In this document: piece by piece, positions 40,774 through 48,889 of the stretch
Layout: each line of letters starts with the position of its first letter
How positions within the stretch are numbered: position 1 is the first letter of the stretch
From: JBCCFC01 sp965213595
GTDB taxonomy: Bacteria > Chloroflexota > Anaerolineae > Caldilineales > Caldilineaceae
Length of the DNA: 64,000 bases
Reading direction: 5' to 3'
Assembly: GCA_965213595.1 (NCBI GenBank)
Contig: CBDBZO010000006.1
Coordinates: forward strand, 1,612,001 to 1,676,000
Notes under the pieces: model-generated
Databases searched by the model: none
What the model was told of the DNA's origin: nothing
The model's input: the letters and a program-made list of their open reading frames with translations, nothing else
Translations under genes and position numbers: made by a program

Positions 40774-41799
40774 ATGAAAACTGACAGTCCCCACATCGAC
40801 AAGCAGCAGTTGATTCAGGCGGTAAATGCCGCCTATGATTTGCCTATTCTATCCGCCTCTTTTGTTCCAAAAGGCGAGGATGCGTTCGCCTTTATTGGGC
40901 ATACAGCCCATGATGAACGCTACTTCATCCGTGTTCAGCCAACGGTTTCTGCAGCCAATCTCGGGCGCGTTTACTCCGTCGTCCACTCCCTTTGCCATCA
41001 GCACGGCTTGACGCAGGTTGTTGCCCCTTTTCAAACACGCGATGGAGCCTTCATCGTTAAATTTCAGGGCTACTCCCTTGCTGTTTTTCCGTGTATTCAA
41101 GGCGCAACGCTGCGCGAGCACGATCCTTCGGAGGACGACATGGCAGAAGCTGCGATGCTGCTTGCCCGCGTGCATCATCTACCACTGGTTCCGTCAATCA
41201 CGTCAAACCTGCCGCATGAGCAATTTGAGAATCCGTTCAAAGCACCAATCGCACGTGCGCTGGATGTTGCGCATCGCTCCTCAACTCCTCAGACGTCTCT
41301 GCAACAAGCAGTATGCCGCTTGCTGGTTGGAGAGCAGGCCGACATTGAAGCGACGCTCGTCAAAATGGATGGGCTAAAAAGGCAGGCGCAAACGCTTGTC
41401 GGCAAGCGAGTCCTCACTCACGGCGATTGCCACGGCGATAACCTGCTCAAGGACGAGCATGGCCGCTTATATTTGATCGATTGGGGTGACCTGGCCGCTG
41501 GCCCGGTGGAGCGTGACCTGATGTTCTGGACGGGCGACACGTTCGCCTACTTTCTAAACCAATACGCGCGTCGACAGCCAAATCTCTCGCTCCACCCCGA
41601 AGTGTTCGAGTTCTATTTCTATCGTTGGTGTCTACAGGAAATTGCGGATTATGTAACGCGGCTGCTATTTCAGCAACACAACCCAATCGAAGATGAACAC
41701 GCTTGGAGCGAACTCCAAGATTATCTACCGATTCGGCACGCAAGCATCGCTCGAGGCGTAAGCGACGTGCAGGAAGTAATTAATCGCGTACTGAAATAA
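40774..41799 (+). CDS. APH-like phosphotransferase, probable inserted gene
   Basis: 341 aa. APH fold: N-lobe RYFIRVQP, catalytic loop THGDCHGDNLLKD, metal motif LYLIDWGDLA. Base composition is clearly more AT-rich than the flanking genes (about 50 percent GC by eye). It sits between the exonuclease gene and a decayed copy of that gene's 3' end, which marks it as an insertion. It resembles Ser/Thr kinase RdoA/SrkA-type proteins in having long lobes. Substrate unknown. Confidence 0.8.
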   Translation: MKTDSPHIDKQQLIQAVNAAYDLPILSASFVPKGEDAFAFIGHTAHDERYFIRVQPTVSAANLGRVYSVVHSLCHQHGLTQVVAPFQTRDGAFIVKFQGYSLAVFPCIQGATLREHDPSEDDMAEAAMLLARVHHLPLVPSITSNLPHEQFENPFKAPIARALDVAHRSSTPQTSLQQAVCRLLVGEQADIEATLVKMDGLKRQAQTLVGKRVLTHGDCHGDNLLKDEHGRLYLIDWGDLAAGPVERDLMFWTGDTFAYFLNQYARRQPNLSLHPEVFEFYFYRWCLQEIADYVTRLLFQQHNPIEDEHAWSELQDYLPIRHASIARGVSDVQEVINRVLK

Positions 41800-41839
41800 T
41801 TTTTGATTTTTCAAATTGTACCCACGACCTAGATTACCC

Positions 41840-41992
41840 GCCGCGACTACCTTGCCGCCATGCGCTGCGTCACCACCGTCTCGACGTCGCGCCGGATGGA
41901 GACGACGCAGCGCATGGCGGCGACTCGTCGCGCTCGCGGAACGACTGGGGTTAACGGGGCCGGTGAGTCGATTGAGGGAGGTGGTTGCCTAG
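41840..41992 (+). pseudogene. Decayed, partly inverted copy of the exonuclease 3' end
   Basis: The end reads in frame as VALAERLGLTGPVSRLREVV then TAG, matching the exonuclease C-terminus LAALAEQLGLTGPVGRLREV. The start (CCGCGACTACCTTGCCGCCA) matches 40605-40624. The middle (41855-41920) is inverted: read on the minus strand it gives AAMRCVVSIRRDVETVVTQ, matching AAMRRVVPIQRDVEMVMTQ. The inverted part is bounded by perfect 18-bp inverted repeats (41855-41872, 41903-41920). The TAG sits one base before the mutS-like ATG. Confidence 0.8.
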
Positions 41993-41993
41993 C

Positions 41994-43970
41994 ATGGTGA
42001 GCAAAGCAAATCGTCTGCGGGCCATCGAGCGGCAGATCGAACGGTTGACAGGCGAACTTGGCCCGCTGCACAAGCGGAGCAATCGCTTGGGCTGGCTGCG
42101 CGTTCTGCTCTTCGGGGCCCTGTTCGTCGGTAGCTCAATCAGCTTCTATTGGCGTGGCCCTTGGCTGGCCGCTGCGCTCCTTGTGGGCCTCGGTGCGCTC
42201 TTCGCGGCGTCGATTCTGCTTCACCAGCGAATCGAGGCGGCGATCACCCGGCGCGTCCTGTGGCGGCGCTGGAAGCAGATGCAGGTGGCGCGCGCGACGC
42301 TAGACTGGTCGCAAATCCCGCTGGCAACCGAGGCGCAGCCGGACTACGCGCACCCCTTTGAAGCCGATCTGGACGTCGTCGCCGAGCGCGCCGACGACAT
42401 CTCGCTCCACCGGCTGCTGGATGTGTCGACGACGCTGGGCGGCAGCCGTCGCCTGCGCCAGTGGCTGACGGCCGTCGAGGTCGACGTGGAGGCCGTGCTG
42501 TCGCGGCAGCGGCTCGTGCGCGAGTTGATGCCGCGCTTTTGGCTGCGCAGCCGGCTCTTTGTGGATGCCAAATGGGCGGGGGCCAGCGCAGATTCAGCCG
42601 ATGTGGAAGCCGTTGTCGAAAGCAAGCTGGATACGGATTCGCTCTTAAACTGGTTAGCCAGCGACCCGCCCGACAGTCAGCTGCGCGGGTGGCTTATCGG
42701 ACTGAGCGGATTTTCCGTCGTCAACTGGGGGCTGCTGGTGCTTGTGCTCCTGGGTACTGTCCCGTTTTGGGGTTGGCTGCTGCCCTTTGCCATCTATTGG
42801 GCGCTGCTGATGAGCTCGCTGCGCAATGAGGGCGCGCTCTTTGGGGAGGCCCTGAAGCTGCGCGATCAGCTCAATCACTTCGTCCGCACCTTTCACCTGC
42901 TGGAAAGTTTCTCCTACCGCGACACGCCGCATCTGCGGGCGCTCTGCTCGCCCTTTCTCAACAAAGCACGGCGACCCTCTCGCTATCTCAAGCAGGTGAG
43001 CGCAGTGGTAAATGCGACGGGCGCGCGCGGCAACCCGCTGATTTGGTTTGTCCTCAACGCCATTCTTCCCTGGGACCACCTCTTTACCCACCGGCTGCAA
43101 AATCTCAAAAAGGCGCTGGCCGAGCAGATGCCGCGCTGGCTCGACGTTTGGTTTGAGCTGGAGGCCTTATCGGCGCTGGCCAACTACGGCTATCTCAATC
43201 CCCACGCCACCTTTCCCGACTTCCAGGCCGTTGAGCCTTCGCCAATCGATGCACCCCAAAACGCCGGCACCGCCGCGCCCGTTTTGGAGGCCCAGCAGCT
43301 GGGCCATCCGCTGCTGCCGGATCAGCGCCCGGTGGCAGGTGGCGAACGGGTGGCGGGCGGCGAACGGGTCGATGTCAAAGTGCGCAACGATTTTTGCATT
43401 CGGCAGCTGGGCGATGTCGCGCTGGTGACGGGCTCGAACATGTCCGGCAAGAGCACGTTTTTGCGAACAATGGGGGCTAATCTCGTGCTGGCCTACGCGG
43501 GCGGCCCGGTCGACGCGCTTGAGCTGCGCACCATGCCCTTCCGGCTCTTCACCACGATCAAGGTCAGCGATTCCGTGGCGGACGGCATTTCGTACTTCTA
43601 CGCCGAAGTGCGCCGGCTGCGCCAATTGCTCACCGCGCTCGACGCGACCCATCCCCAACCGCTCTTCTTCCTGATCGACGAAATCTTTCGCGGCACCAAC
43701 AATCGCGAGCGCTTGATTGGCAGTCGCTCGTTTATCAAAGGCGTCGCCCAGCGCGCCGGCGTTGGCCTCATCTCGACCCACGACCTGGAGCTTGTCGCGC
43801 TGGCCGAAACGCTGCCGCAGCTGCGCAACTTCCACTTCCGCGACGAAATCCACGCGCGCCAGATGATCTTCGACTACATCCTGCGCCCCGGCCCCTCCCC
43901 CACCACCAACGCGCTGACGATCATGCGGCAGGAGGGCTTGCCGGTGGAGGATGTCTCGGCGGATAATTAA
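41994..43970 (+). CDS. Membrane-anchored MutS-family ATPase
   Basis: 658 aa from the ATG at 41994. Two N-terminal helices (LLFGALFVGSSISFYW, AALLVGLGALFAASILL) and two more near 240-280 (VNWGLLVLVLLGTVPFW, LLPFAIYWALLMSSL) place it in the membrane. The C-terminal domain is MutS-like: Walker A GSNMSGKST, FYAEVRRLRQLL, Walker B FFLIDEIFRGTNNRER, and the ISTHDLELVALAE His switch. The mismatch-recognition domain is absent, so it is not a classic repair MutS. The 3' end overlaps convergent hicB. Function unknown; the protein type is widespread. Confidence 0.8.
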   Translation: MVSKANRLRAIERQIERLTGELGPLHKRSNRLGWLRVLLFGALFVGSSISFYWRGPWLAAALLVGLGALFAASILLHQRIEAAITRRVLWRRWKQMQVARATLDWSQIPLATEAQPDYAHPFEADLDVVAERADDISLHRLLDVSTTLGGSRRLRQWLTAVEVDVEAVLSRQRLVRELMPRFWLRSRLFVDAKWAGASADSADVEAVVESKLDTDSLLNWLASDPPDSQLRGWLIGLSGFSVVNWGLLVLVLLGTVPFWGWLLPFAIYWALLMSSLRNEGALFGEALKLRDQLNHFVRTFHLLESFSYRDTPHLRALCSPFLNKARRPSRYLKQVSAVVNATGARGNPLIWFVLNAILPWDHLFTHRLQNLKKALAEQMPRWLDVWFELEALSALANYGYLNPHATFPDFQAVEPSPIDAPQNAGTAAPVLEAQQLGHPLLPDQRPVAGGERVAGGERVDVKVRNDFCIRQLGDVALVTGSNMSGKSTFLRTMGANLVLAYAGGPVDALELRTMPFRLFTTIKVSDSVADGISYFYAEVRRLRQLLTALDATHPQPLFFLIDEIFRGTNNRERLIGSRSFIKGVAQRAGVGLISTHDLELVALAETLPQLRNFHFRDEIHARQMIFDYILRPGPSPTTNALTIMRQEGLPVEDVSADN

Positions 43971-44296
43971 GCCGTGGCGTGTTCCAGCGTCTCGACGATC
44001 CACTGATTGATGCTTTTATCGTTAACCTCAGCCATGGCCGCAATAGCTGCATGTGTTTCGACAGGCATTCGCAGCATCAGCTTGCCAGAATACGGTTTGT
44101 TCGGCGTTTCTCCGCGTTCAGCACACGTGGTCAGGTAAAAATCAACCGCTTCGTGAAACGCATTTCGCACATCGCTGACACTTTCGCCGTGAAACGTAAT
44201 CACGTCGCGAATGCCAACGACGCGTCCAACAAACAGCTCATCTTCATCGCTGTATTCGATATGAGCAGCATAGTCTTGATACGTCATTGGCTTCAT
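43967..44296 (-). CDS. hicB: HicB family antitoxin
   Basis: 109 aa. N-terminal HicB-like fold (YAAHIEYSDEDELFVGRVVG, ITFHGESVSDVRNAFHEAVDFYL) and C-terminal helical DNA-binding part (KLMLRMPVETHAAIAAMAEV, SINQWIVETLEHA). It overlaps the upstream hicA-like frame by 4 bases (ATGA) and the convergent mutS-like gene by 3 bases. Intact. It would bind and neutralise HicA and repress the operon. A near-identical but decayed hicB copy lies at 45240. Confidence 0.88.
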   Translation of the reverse strand: MKPMTYQDYAAHIEYSDEDELFVGRVVGIRDVITFHGESVSDVRNAFHEAVDFYLTTCAERGETPNKPYSGKLMLRMPVETHAAIAAMAEVNDKSINQWIVETLEHATA

Positions 44297-44547
44297 GGTT
44301 CAACCTCTAGCTTCTGTAAAAATTCACGCACGGCACGCACCTGATAGGGCTTGGCCTCCTTGCCAGGATGAGGCCGATGAAAGTCAGCGCGTAACCCGTC
44401 TTTTGTAAAGCCGACGCGCGAGCCGCTTCCCTCGACCAACTCGCAACCAACTGCAATCAACAACGATTCGATTCGCCGCCATTCGATATTTCGCAGAACG
44501 GGATTGGTAAAAATTTGTTGTAACGTGCGTCTCTGTCGGCTGTTCGT
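44293..44547 (-). pseudogene. hicA: HicA family toxin, start codon ACG instead of ATG
   Basis: 84 codons, absent from usual ORF lists because no ATG/GTG/TTG start exists. The frame encodes a complete HicA: NSRQRRTLQQIFTNPV, IEWRRIESLLIAVGCELVEG, GSRVGF, LRADFHRPHPGKEAK, VRAVREFLQKLEVEP. Typical HicA proteins start MNSR...; here the codon at 44547-44545 before NSR is ACG, one transition away from ATG. An in-frame stop lies four codons further upstream (44562-44560). Either the toxin is silenced by a start-codon mutation or it is made weakly from ACG. The stop overlaps hicB. Confidence 0.75.
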
Positions 44548-44652
44548 AGACGGATGATACTACTTTTTGATACTATTTTCAAAATAGACGAACAGTTCTA
44601 ATTTGCAATTTCCTGCTCGTTCCAATTTAAGATATTCTCGATACTTCTCTTT

Positions 44653-45225
44653 ATGACTTGGACCACCCGCCGCGCTGCCAAAGCCCGCCTGCTTCTCGAC
44701 GCCGTTCCCCTGCCCGACGATCCACCCGGCGTTACCTGGGCCGACATCGGCTGCGGCGACGGCATCTTTACCCGGCTGCTCGCCGAGCGTTTGCCCGCCG
44801 GCAGCATCCTCCACGCTGTCGACCAAAGCCGCAGCGCTCTGCGCACGCTTGAGCACAGTCGCCGCGACTGGCCCACTGCTGCAAACAACAACGTCACCCT
44901 CCACACCCACCGCGCCGACTTTACCCAGCCGCTCGACATATCGCCATTAGATGGACTGCTGCTCGCCAACTCGCTCCACTTTGTGCGCGACAAGCAGGCC
45001 GTGCTCGCCCAACTGGTCGAGCTGCTCGCGCCGGGCGGTCAACTGCTGCTGGTCGAGTACAACGCGACGCGCGGCAACGGCGCCGTGCCGTATCCGCTGG
45101 ATGATGCTGGGTTTTTGTCGCTGGCCGGGGCGGTGGGGTTACGAGAAGTGCGGATCGTGAAGCGCGTGCCGTCGTCGTTTCTGGGGGAGATGTATTTGGG
45201 GGTGGCGGGAAAGCGAGGCCAATGA
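44653..45225 (+). CDS. SAM-dependent methyltransferase (class I)
   Basis: 190 aa. Rossmann motif I WADIGCGDGIFTRLLAE, acidic end of beta-2 HAVDQSRSAL, motif LHTHRADF, and post-motif GLLLANSLHFVRD. No further family. The last about 63 bases (encoding RIVKRVPSSFLGEMYLGVAG) recur twice downstream, at 47341-47404 and 48325-48390, each time just before a toxin-antitoxin-like cassette. Substrate unknown. It starts near the 5' side of the divergent hicA-hicB pair. Confidence 0.8.
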   Translation: MTWTTRRAAKARLLLDAVPLPDDPPGVTWADIGCGDGIFTRLLAERLPAGSILHAVDQSRSALRTLEHSRRDWPTAANNNVTLHTHRADFTQPLDISPLDGLLLANSLHFVRDKQAVLAQLVELLAPGGQLLLVEYNATRGNGAVPYPLDDAGFLSLAGAVGLREVRIVKRVPSSFLGEMYLGVAGKRGQ

Positions 45226-45239
45226 AAGTTGAACAATTA

Positions 45240-45441
45240 TTATGCGGTTGCACGCTCCAGCGTCTCGACGATCCACTGGTTAATGCTCTTGCCGTTGACT
45301 TCGGCCATCGTCGCAACCGCTGCATGGGTCTCAACCGGCATCCGCAACATCAACTTGCCGGAATAGGGCTTATTGGGTTCCTCTCCGCGTTCCGCATTGG
45401 CTGCATGGCTCGATCTCAACTTTCGTAAAAATCCACGCACT
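45240..45441 (-). pseudogene. Decayed second hicA-hicB locus
   Basis: The end encodes an intact HicB C-terminus (NKPYSGKLMLRMPVETHAAV, NGKSINQWIVETLERATA), close to hicB at 43967. Upstream, the HicA tail (GTGCGTGGATTTTTACGAAA) is followed by the hicB start ATGCAGCCAATG. That start is fused directly to CGGAACGCGG, deleting about 190 bases and shifting the frame. So this is a hicBA cassette with an internal deletion. It follows the methyltransferase stop by 15 bases. Confidence 0.78.
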
Positions 45442-45904
45442 ATGACGCCGCTGCGCCGTTGATTGCCTCCTGGGGCAGGGGAATGATAAACTTGCCGCTG
45501 CCCACAAATGCACCCGCTCCAATATCGATCTCGCCCAGGTAGTAGACGCCCTCCGGCAGATAGCGCTTTTTGCTGTAGGTCAGTTGCATATCAATCTCTT
45601 TGCTGGTAATTTTGCGTCGACATTGCAAATTGATCTCGCGCAGGTACGCCTCGCCGGACTTTTCCGCCAGGCCGTGTTCCCAGCAGGCGTAGATAATGGC
45701 AAGCTGCGCCGCCCAGATAAAGGCGTGGGGCACGGCAAAGTGAAAGTCGCCGTCGCCGGGCATAAAGTAGTCGAGCACGCAAAGTCGCCCGACAACCTGC
45801 CCCGGCTTCACCTCCACGCCAGCCAGCGCAAAGTTGTCCTGTCGCCACCCTTGCGTCAGGTAAGCCGAGAGATAGGGTTCAAGCTGTGAGGGGGATAATT
45901 TCAT
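45440..45904 (-). CDS. Hypothetical protein, possible hotdog-fold enzyme
   Basis: 154 aa from the ATG at 45904. Not confidently recognised. The pattern FMPGDGDFHFAVPHAFIWAAQLAII followed by REINLQCRRKITSKEIDMQL and YYLGEIDIGAGAFVGSGKFIIP looks like a hotdog-fold thioesterase/dehydratase with the long central helix; this is inference. It is divergent from the alpha/beta hydrolase at 46258, and the two could act on related acyl substrates. Confidence 0.55.
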   Translation of the reverse strand: MKLSPSQLEPYLSAYLTQGWRQDNFALAGVEVKPGQVVGRLCVLDYFMPGDGDFHFAVPHAFIWAAQLAIIYACWEHGLAEKSGEAYLREINLQCRRKITSKEIDMQLTYSKKRYLPEGVYYLGEIDIGAGAFVGSGKFIIPLPQEAINGAAAS

Positions 45905-46257
45905 GGGGAACAGTCGCTGTTTTACAAGTTGAGTTAATTGATTGCTGGCTCTCTGAGCTTTTATGGGGTAGGAGGGCAAGGCTCAACCGACGGTGCATCG
46001 CACTTTCCGAAGTGCGTTGCACGTTTGAGGAAAGTCCTGCCCCTTTCGGGTGATCGACAAGCCGGATGTGCGATGCACCTCGGAAGGTGCAACGCACGCT
46101 GGGCCGCATGGCTCGTTGCACCCCACAATCCCTCAGAGAGCCTGATTGCTTAACGATTCAAGCTCCTGCCCGAGCCTCTCTCCGACTGCGGAGCGAACGG
46201 CTCCCCTCTCCCAGCCTGGGAGAGGGGTTGGGGGTGAGAGGGCTGAACAGTTAATCT
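45905..46257. repeat. Family A and family D repeats between divergent genes
   Basis: 353 bases. 45985-46150 is a family-A composite (GTGCATCGCACTTTCCGAAG unit, then CTGCCCCTTTCGGGTG..., then GTGCGATGCACCTCGGAAGG), about 85 percent alike to 6285-6425. 46160-46245 is a family-D unit (CCTCTCCCAGCCTGGGAGAG). No ORF; the promoters of both flanking genes must lie within or between the repeats. Confidence 0.75.
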
Positions 46258-47133
46258 ATGATAAAGCAAAGGAGTGCCGTGGAAGAGCCACAGGAATTTG
46301 CGGGAACGGGTGCGGAAGTGACCAGTACGTACATCAGCGTTGCGCCACGTGTATCGTTGCGCTGCATTCTGTTTCGCCAGCCTACCGATTCCGCCCAATT
46401 ACCTATCCTCTTTGTGCCCGGCTGGATTTCGCTCATGAACAGTTGGCGCTACTTCCTGCCCCACCTGACGGCGCACAAATCGGTTCTTTACCTGGAAAGC
46501 CGGGAGAAGTACTCGTCTCAAATCAGCGGCCCGGTGGGATTTACCCTGGCGGATTTTGCAGGAGACATTGCCCGCGTCGTTGAGCACTTCGATCTGGCGG
46601 ACAAGCGCTACATCCTGGCCGGCAGCTCGCTGGGGGCAACGAGCATTTTAGAAGCGGTTCCGCAGCTTGCTGCCCAGCCCGGCGGCCTGGGGTTGATTCT
46701 GCCCAACTCCCGCTACAATTTGCCCGGCTACGTCCGCCTGCTAAAGTATCTGCCGGCCCGTCTGTTGCCCCCGATTAAGAGTGTAGCGCAAACGTTCGTG
46801 CAGCGGCGGAAGATGAATTCCCAAGATCGCGGTCAACACGAGCGCTTTATGGCGGCCATGGGCGCGGCCAGCGCCACCAAGCTGCGCGACAGCACGCTGG
46901 GCCTCTACGCTTACGATCTCGATTTTGAGCGCCTGCGCCACATCCAGCTGCCGAGCCTCGTGGTGGGCGCCACGCGGGATCGGCTGCACGACCAGGCGGA
47001 GGTGCGCCGCATTGCCGACTGCCTGCCCCGGGGTGAATACGAAGACCTCTCCACCTTCACGGCGAGCCACAGCAGCCAGGCCGCCCGCTCGCTGCTTGCT
47101 TTTGCTCAACGCCTCTCCAGCACGACGCCGTAG
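46258..47133 (+). CDS. Alpha/beta hydrolase
   Basis: 291 aa. LPILFVPGWISLMNSWRYFLPHL gives the oxyanion region, LAGSSLGATSILEAV the nucleophile elbow (Ser in GSSLG), LVVGATRDRLHD the acid and TFTASHSSQAAR the catalytic His. Cytoplasmic, no signal. Typical lipase/esterase or lactonase of unknown substrate. It is divergent from the 154-aa gene and lies inside the cassette-rich region. Confidence 0.8.
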   Translation: MIKQRSAVEEPQEFAGTGAEVTSTYISVAPRVSLRCILFRQPTDSAQLPILFVPGWISLMNSWRYFLPHLTAHKSVLYLESREKYSSQISGPVGFTLADFAGDIARVVEHFDLADKRYILAGSSLGATSILEAVPQLAAQPGGLGLILPNSRYNLPGYVRLLKYLPARLLPPIKSVAQTFVQRRKMNSQDRGQHERFMAAMGAASATKLRDSTLGLYAYDLDFERLRHIQLPSLVVGATRDRLHDQAEVRRIADCLPRGEYEDLSTFTASHSSQAARSLLAFAQRLSSTTP

Positions 47134-47340
47134 GGGCCGCGTGCCAATTCCGGCGCGCAGGCCTCCACCATCTGCGGCGCGGTGGCATTCTGCTGACGCC
47201 GACAAAGTCGAAGCCGTTCACTAGCGCGTGGTGGATACCCAACTGGCTTGTGAAGCAAAGCGCAATACGGCGCTCATCTCCAATTCCGTGCGCAGTGCAG
47301 AGCGAAAAGCCGTGCCGGAGGCGATGGAGGTGCGGGGGTC
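47107..47340 (-). pseudogene. Unidentified decayed coding fragment
   Basis: On the minus strand the stretch IALCFTSQLGIHHALVNGFD followed, after a frame change, by APQMVEACAPELARGPYGVV then LERR and stop reads like the end of a real protein, but the two parts are in different frames. Family not identified. It fills the gap between the hydrolase and the second methyltransferase 3'-end copy. Confidence 0.3.
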
Positions 47341-47404
47341 GTGGATTGTCAAGCGCGTGCCGTCGTCGTTTTTGGGGGAAATGTATTTGGGGGTGGCGGG
47401 GAAG
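47341..47404 (+). pseudogene. Second copy of the methyltransferase 3' end
   Basis: Encodes WIVKRVPSSFLGEMYLGVAG in frame, compared with RIVKRVPSSFLGEMYLGVAG at 45151-45213; the DNA is about 90 percent identical. It precedes the UPF0175/PIN cassette by about 20 bases to the promoter. Confidence 0.8.
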
Positions 47405-47422
47405 AAAAATTGGAAGGATAAT

Positions 47423-47451
47423 TTGAGCACTAACACAAAACGTGCTACCGT
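47423..47451 (+). promoter_or_regulatory. Promoter of the UPF0175/PIN cassette
   Basis: -35 TTGAGC (47423-47428), 17-base spacer, -10 TACCGT (47446-47451). The same geometry and a very similar sequence precede the next cassette (48417-48445). Confidence 0.6.
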
Positions 47452-47501
47452 AACGCAGAATTTGGAACAGCGCTGATCGATTATCAAAGCGGGAGAATCC
47501 C

Positions 47502-47783
47502 ATGCAAGCCACAACCGTAGAAGTAAGCGTGCCTGAAAATCTGTTGCAGTACGGCCTTGGCAGAGAGGATGTGCAGCAGCGCGTAAACCGCTGGCTGGTG
47601 CTGTCGCTTTTCACGGAAGGAAAAGTGTCATCGGGCAAAGCAGCCAATTTGCTGGAGATGACGCGCATCGATTTTTTGAAGCTGCTCCACGAGCAGGGGC
47701 TGGCATACTTTGACTGGTCGGAAGCTGAATTGGCTGCCGAACTGGACGCCGCATCGTCACTGAACGCAAAGTCGACAGCATGA
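47502..47783 (+). CDS. UPF0175 family antitoxin-like protein
   Basis: 93 aa. UPF0175 hallmark: VEVSVPENLLQYGLGREDVQQ, LVLSLFTEGKVSSGKAANLLEM and FLKLLHEQGLAYFDWSEAEL. These small proteins usually pair with a DUF3368/PIN-domain toxin, as here, with a 4-base overlap (ATGA). GGGAGA lies just before the ATG at 47502. Intact while its partner is frameshifted. Confidence 0.85.
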   Translation: MQATTVEVSVPENLLQYGLGREDVQQRVNRWLVLSLFTEGKVSSGKAANLLEMTRIDFLKLLHEQGLAYFDWSEAELAAELDAASSLNAKSTA

Positions 47784-48264
47784 CCATCGTTTCCAATACG
47801 ACGCCGCTGATCGCGATGGCGGCAATTGGGCGCTTCGCGCTTCTGCAAGAATTGTTCGGCGAGATTTTAATTGCGCAAGCTGTATACGACGAAGCGGCCG
47901 CAGGCAGCCAGAAGGACGAGGCTTTCCAACGATTGAAGCAAGCGAGTTGGATTCGTGTTGAAACGGTAGAAGACCGCGAGGCAGTTCAAGGCTTGCTGGA
48001 GACGCTAGATTTGGGCGAAGCGGAACGATTGTGTTGGCCCAGCAGGTAGATGCTGAATGGACGTTGATGGACGAACGGCGCGGTCGCCAAGCCTTGGAGA
48101 AGTTGGGGCTGGTAAAGATTGGCACGCTTGGCATTTTGCTGAAGGCGAAGGAAGTCGGCCTGCTCGAACATATACGACCAGCGTTAGAAACGCTAAACGA
48201 GCGAGAATTTCGTCTTAGCGCTGCGCTTGTTCAGCGTATTTTGAAAGCGGCGGGTGAAGAATAG
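47780..48264 (+). pseudogene. DUF3368/PIN-like toxin with single-base frameshift
   Basis: The first frame (47780-48049) encodes MTIVSNTTPLIAMAAIGRFALL (Asp-less PIN start region typical of DUF3368) up to LGEAE. There it shifts and stops at 48049. The correct continuation (VLAQQVDAEWTLMDERRGRQ ... GTLGILLKAKEVGLL) is in another frame from 48028 to 48264. One base is missing near 48026. This matches loss of the toxin, or a sequencing error. Confidence 0.8.
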
Positions 48265-48324
48265 TCGAATATCCACCCGCCGAATCAGGATAATTTTGCC
48301 GCTGATAGAGTATGGGCGGTCGAG

Positions 48325-48390
48325 GCGCGGATTGTCAAGCGCGTGCCGTCGTCGTTTTTTGGGGAGATGTGTTTGGGCGTAGCGGGGAAG
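48325..48390 (+). pseudogene. Third copy of the methyltransferase 3' end
   Basis: Encodes RIVKRVPSSFFGEMCLGVAG; more diverged than the copy at 47341. It again precedes a promoter and a two-gene cassette (48483-49297). Confidence 0.78.
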
Positions 48391-48416
48391 GTAGATGATA
48401 AATCTGCAAAGACGAC

Positions 48417-48445
48417 TTGAGCGTGTGTGCAAAATATGCTACCTT
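48417..48445 (+). promoter_or_regulatory. Promoter of the 132-aa/HNH cassette
   Basis: -35 TTGAGC (48417-48422), 17-base spacer, -10 TACCTT (48440-48445), nearly identical in layout to 47423-47451 and sharing the -10 TACCTT with the GNAT leader promoter at 31004. Confidence 0.6.
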
Positions 48446-48482
48446 GATAGCAGCATCCGGAAATTTAAAATTGGAGGCACCA

Positions 48483-48881
48483 ATGACCTCTCCTGCATCC
48501 CGCGAGTTGACCAATGACCTCATGGCAAAGGTGACAAGACTTGAACCCCAGGAGTTTGATCACTTCGTTGCAGACGTACTGACCTTGCAGGCACAAAGGC
48601 GCAGCGACACGCTTGTCAACGCGGAAGCCAAGCTGGTCGAGCAAATTAGTTTGGGTATTATGCCGAGCACGTGGCGGCGATACGATGAGCTGAAGGAGAA
48701 AAAGCGAGCACGCACGCTGACCGAATCTGAACACGCCGAGTTGATTTCCATTGGCAACCAGATTGAAAGAGCGAATGCCAGCCGAATGATGGCACTGGCG
48801 ACGCTAGCCGCACAACGCGAAACCTCTCTGGATGCGCTGATGGATGAATTTGGCATTAGTGCGCCAGAAATCGAAGAATAG
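48483..48881 (+). CDS. Hypothetical protein paired with HNH nuclease
   Basis: 132 aa from the ATG at 48483 (GGAGG 6 bases upstream). Helical, charged, no signal or membrane segment (MAKVTRLEPQEFDHFVADVL, MPSTWRRYDELKEKKRARTL, ETSLDALMDEFGI). The family is not named by me. It is followed 8 bases later by an HNH endonuclease, a pairing that resembles an antitoxin/toxin or regulator/effector cassette. It is less GC-rich than the housekeeping genes. Confidence 0.7.
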   Translation: MTSPASRELTNDLMAKVTRLEPQEFDHFVADVLTLQAQRRSDTLVNAEAKLVEQISLGIMPSTWRRYDELKEKKRARTLTESEHAELISIGNQIERANASRMMALATLAAQRETSLDALMDEFGISAPEIEE

Positions 48882-48889
48882 CAGGCGCT

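Noticed and set aside
48031..48264. Separate 77-aa gene after the PIN toxin
   Set aside because: Its sequence is the natural C-terminal half of the DUF3368 protein; it is the second part of a frameshifted gene.
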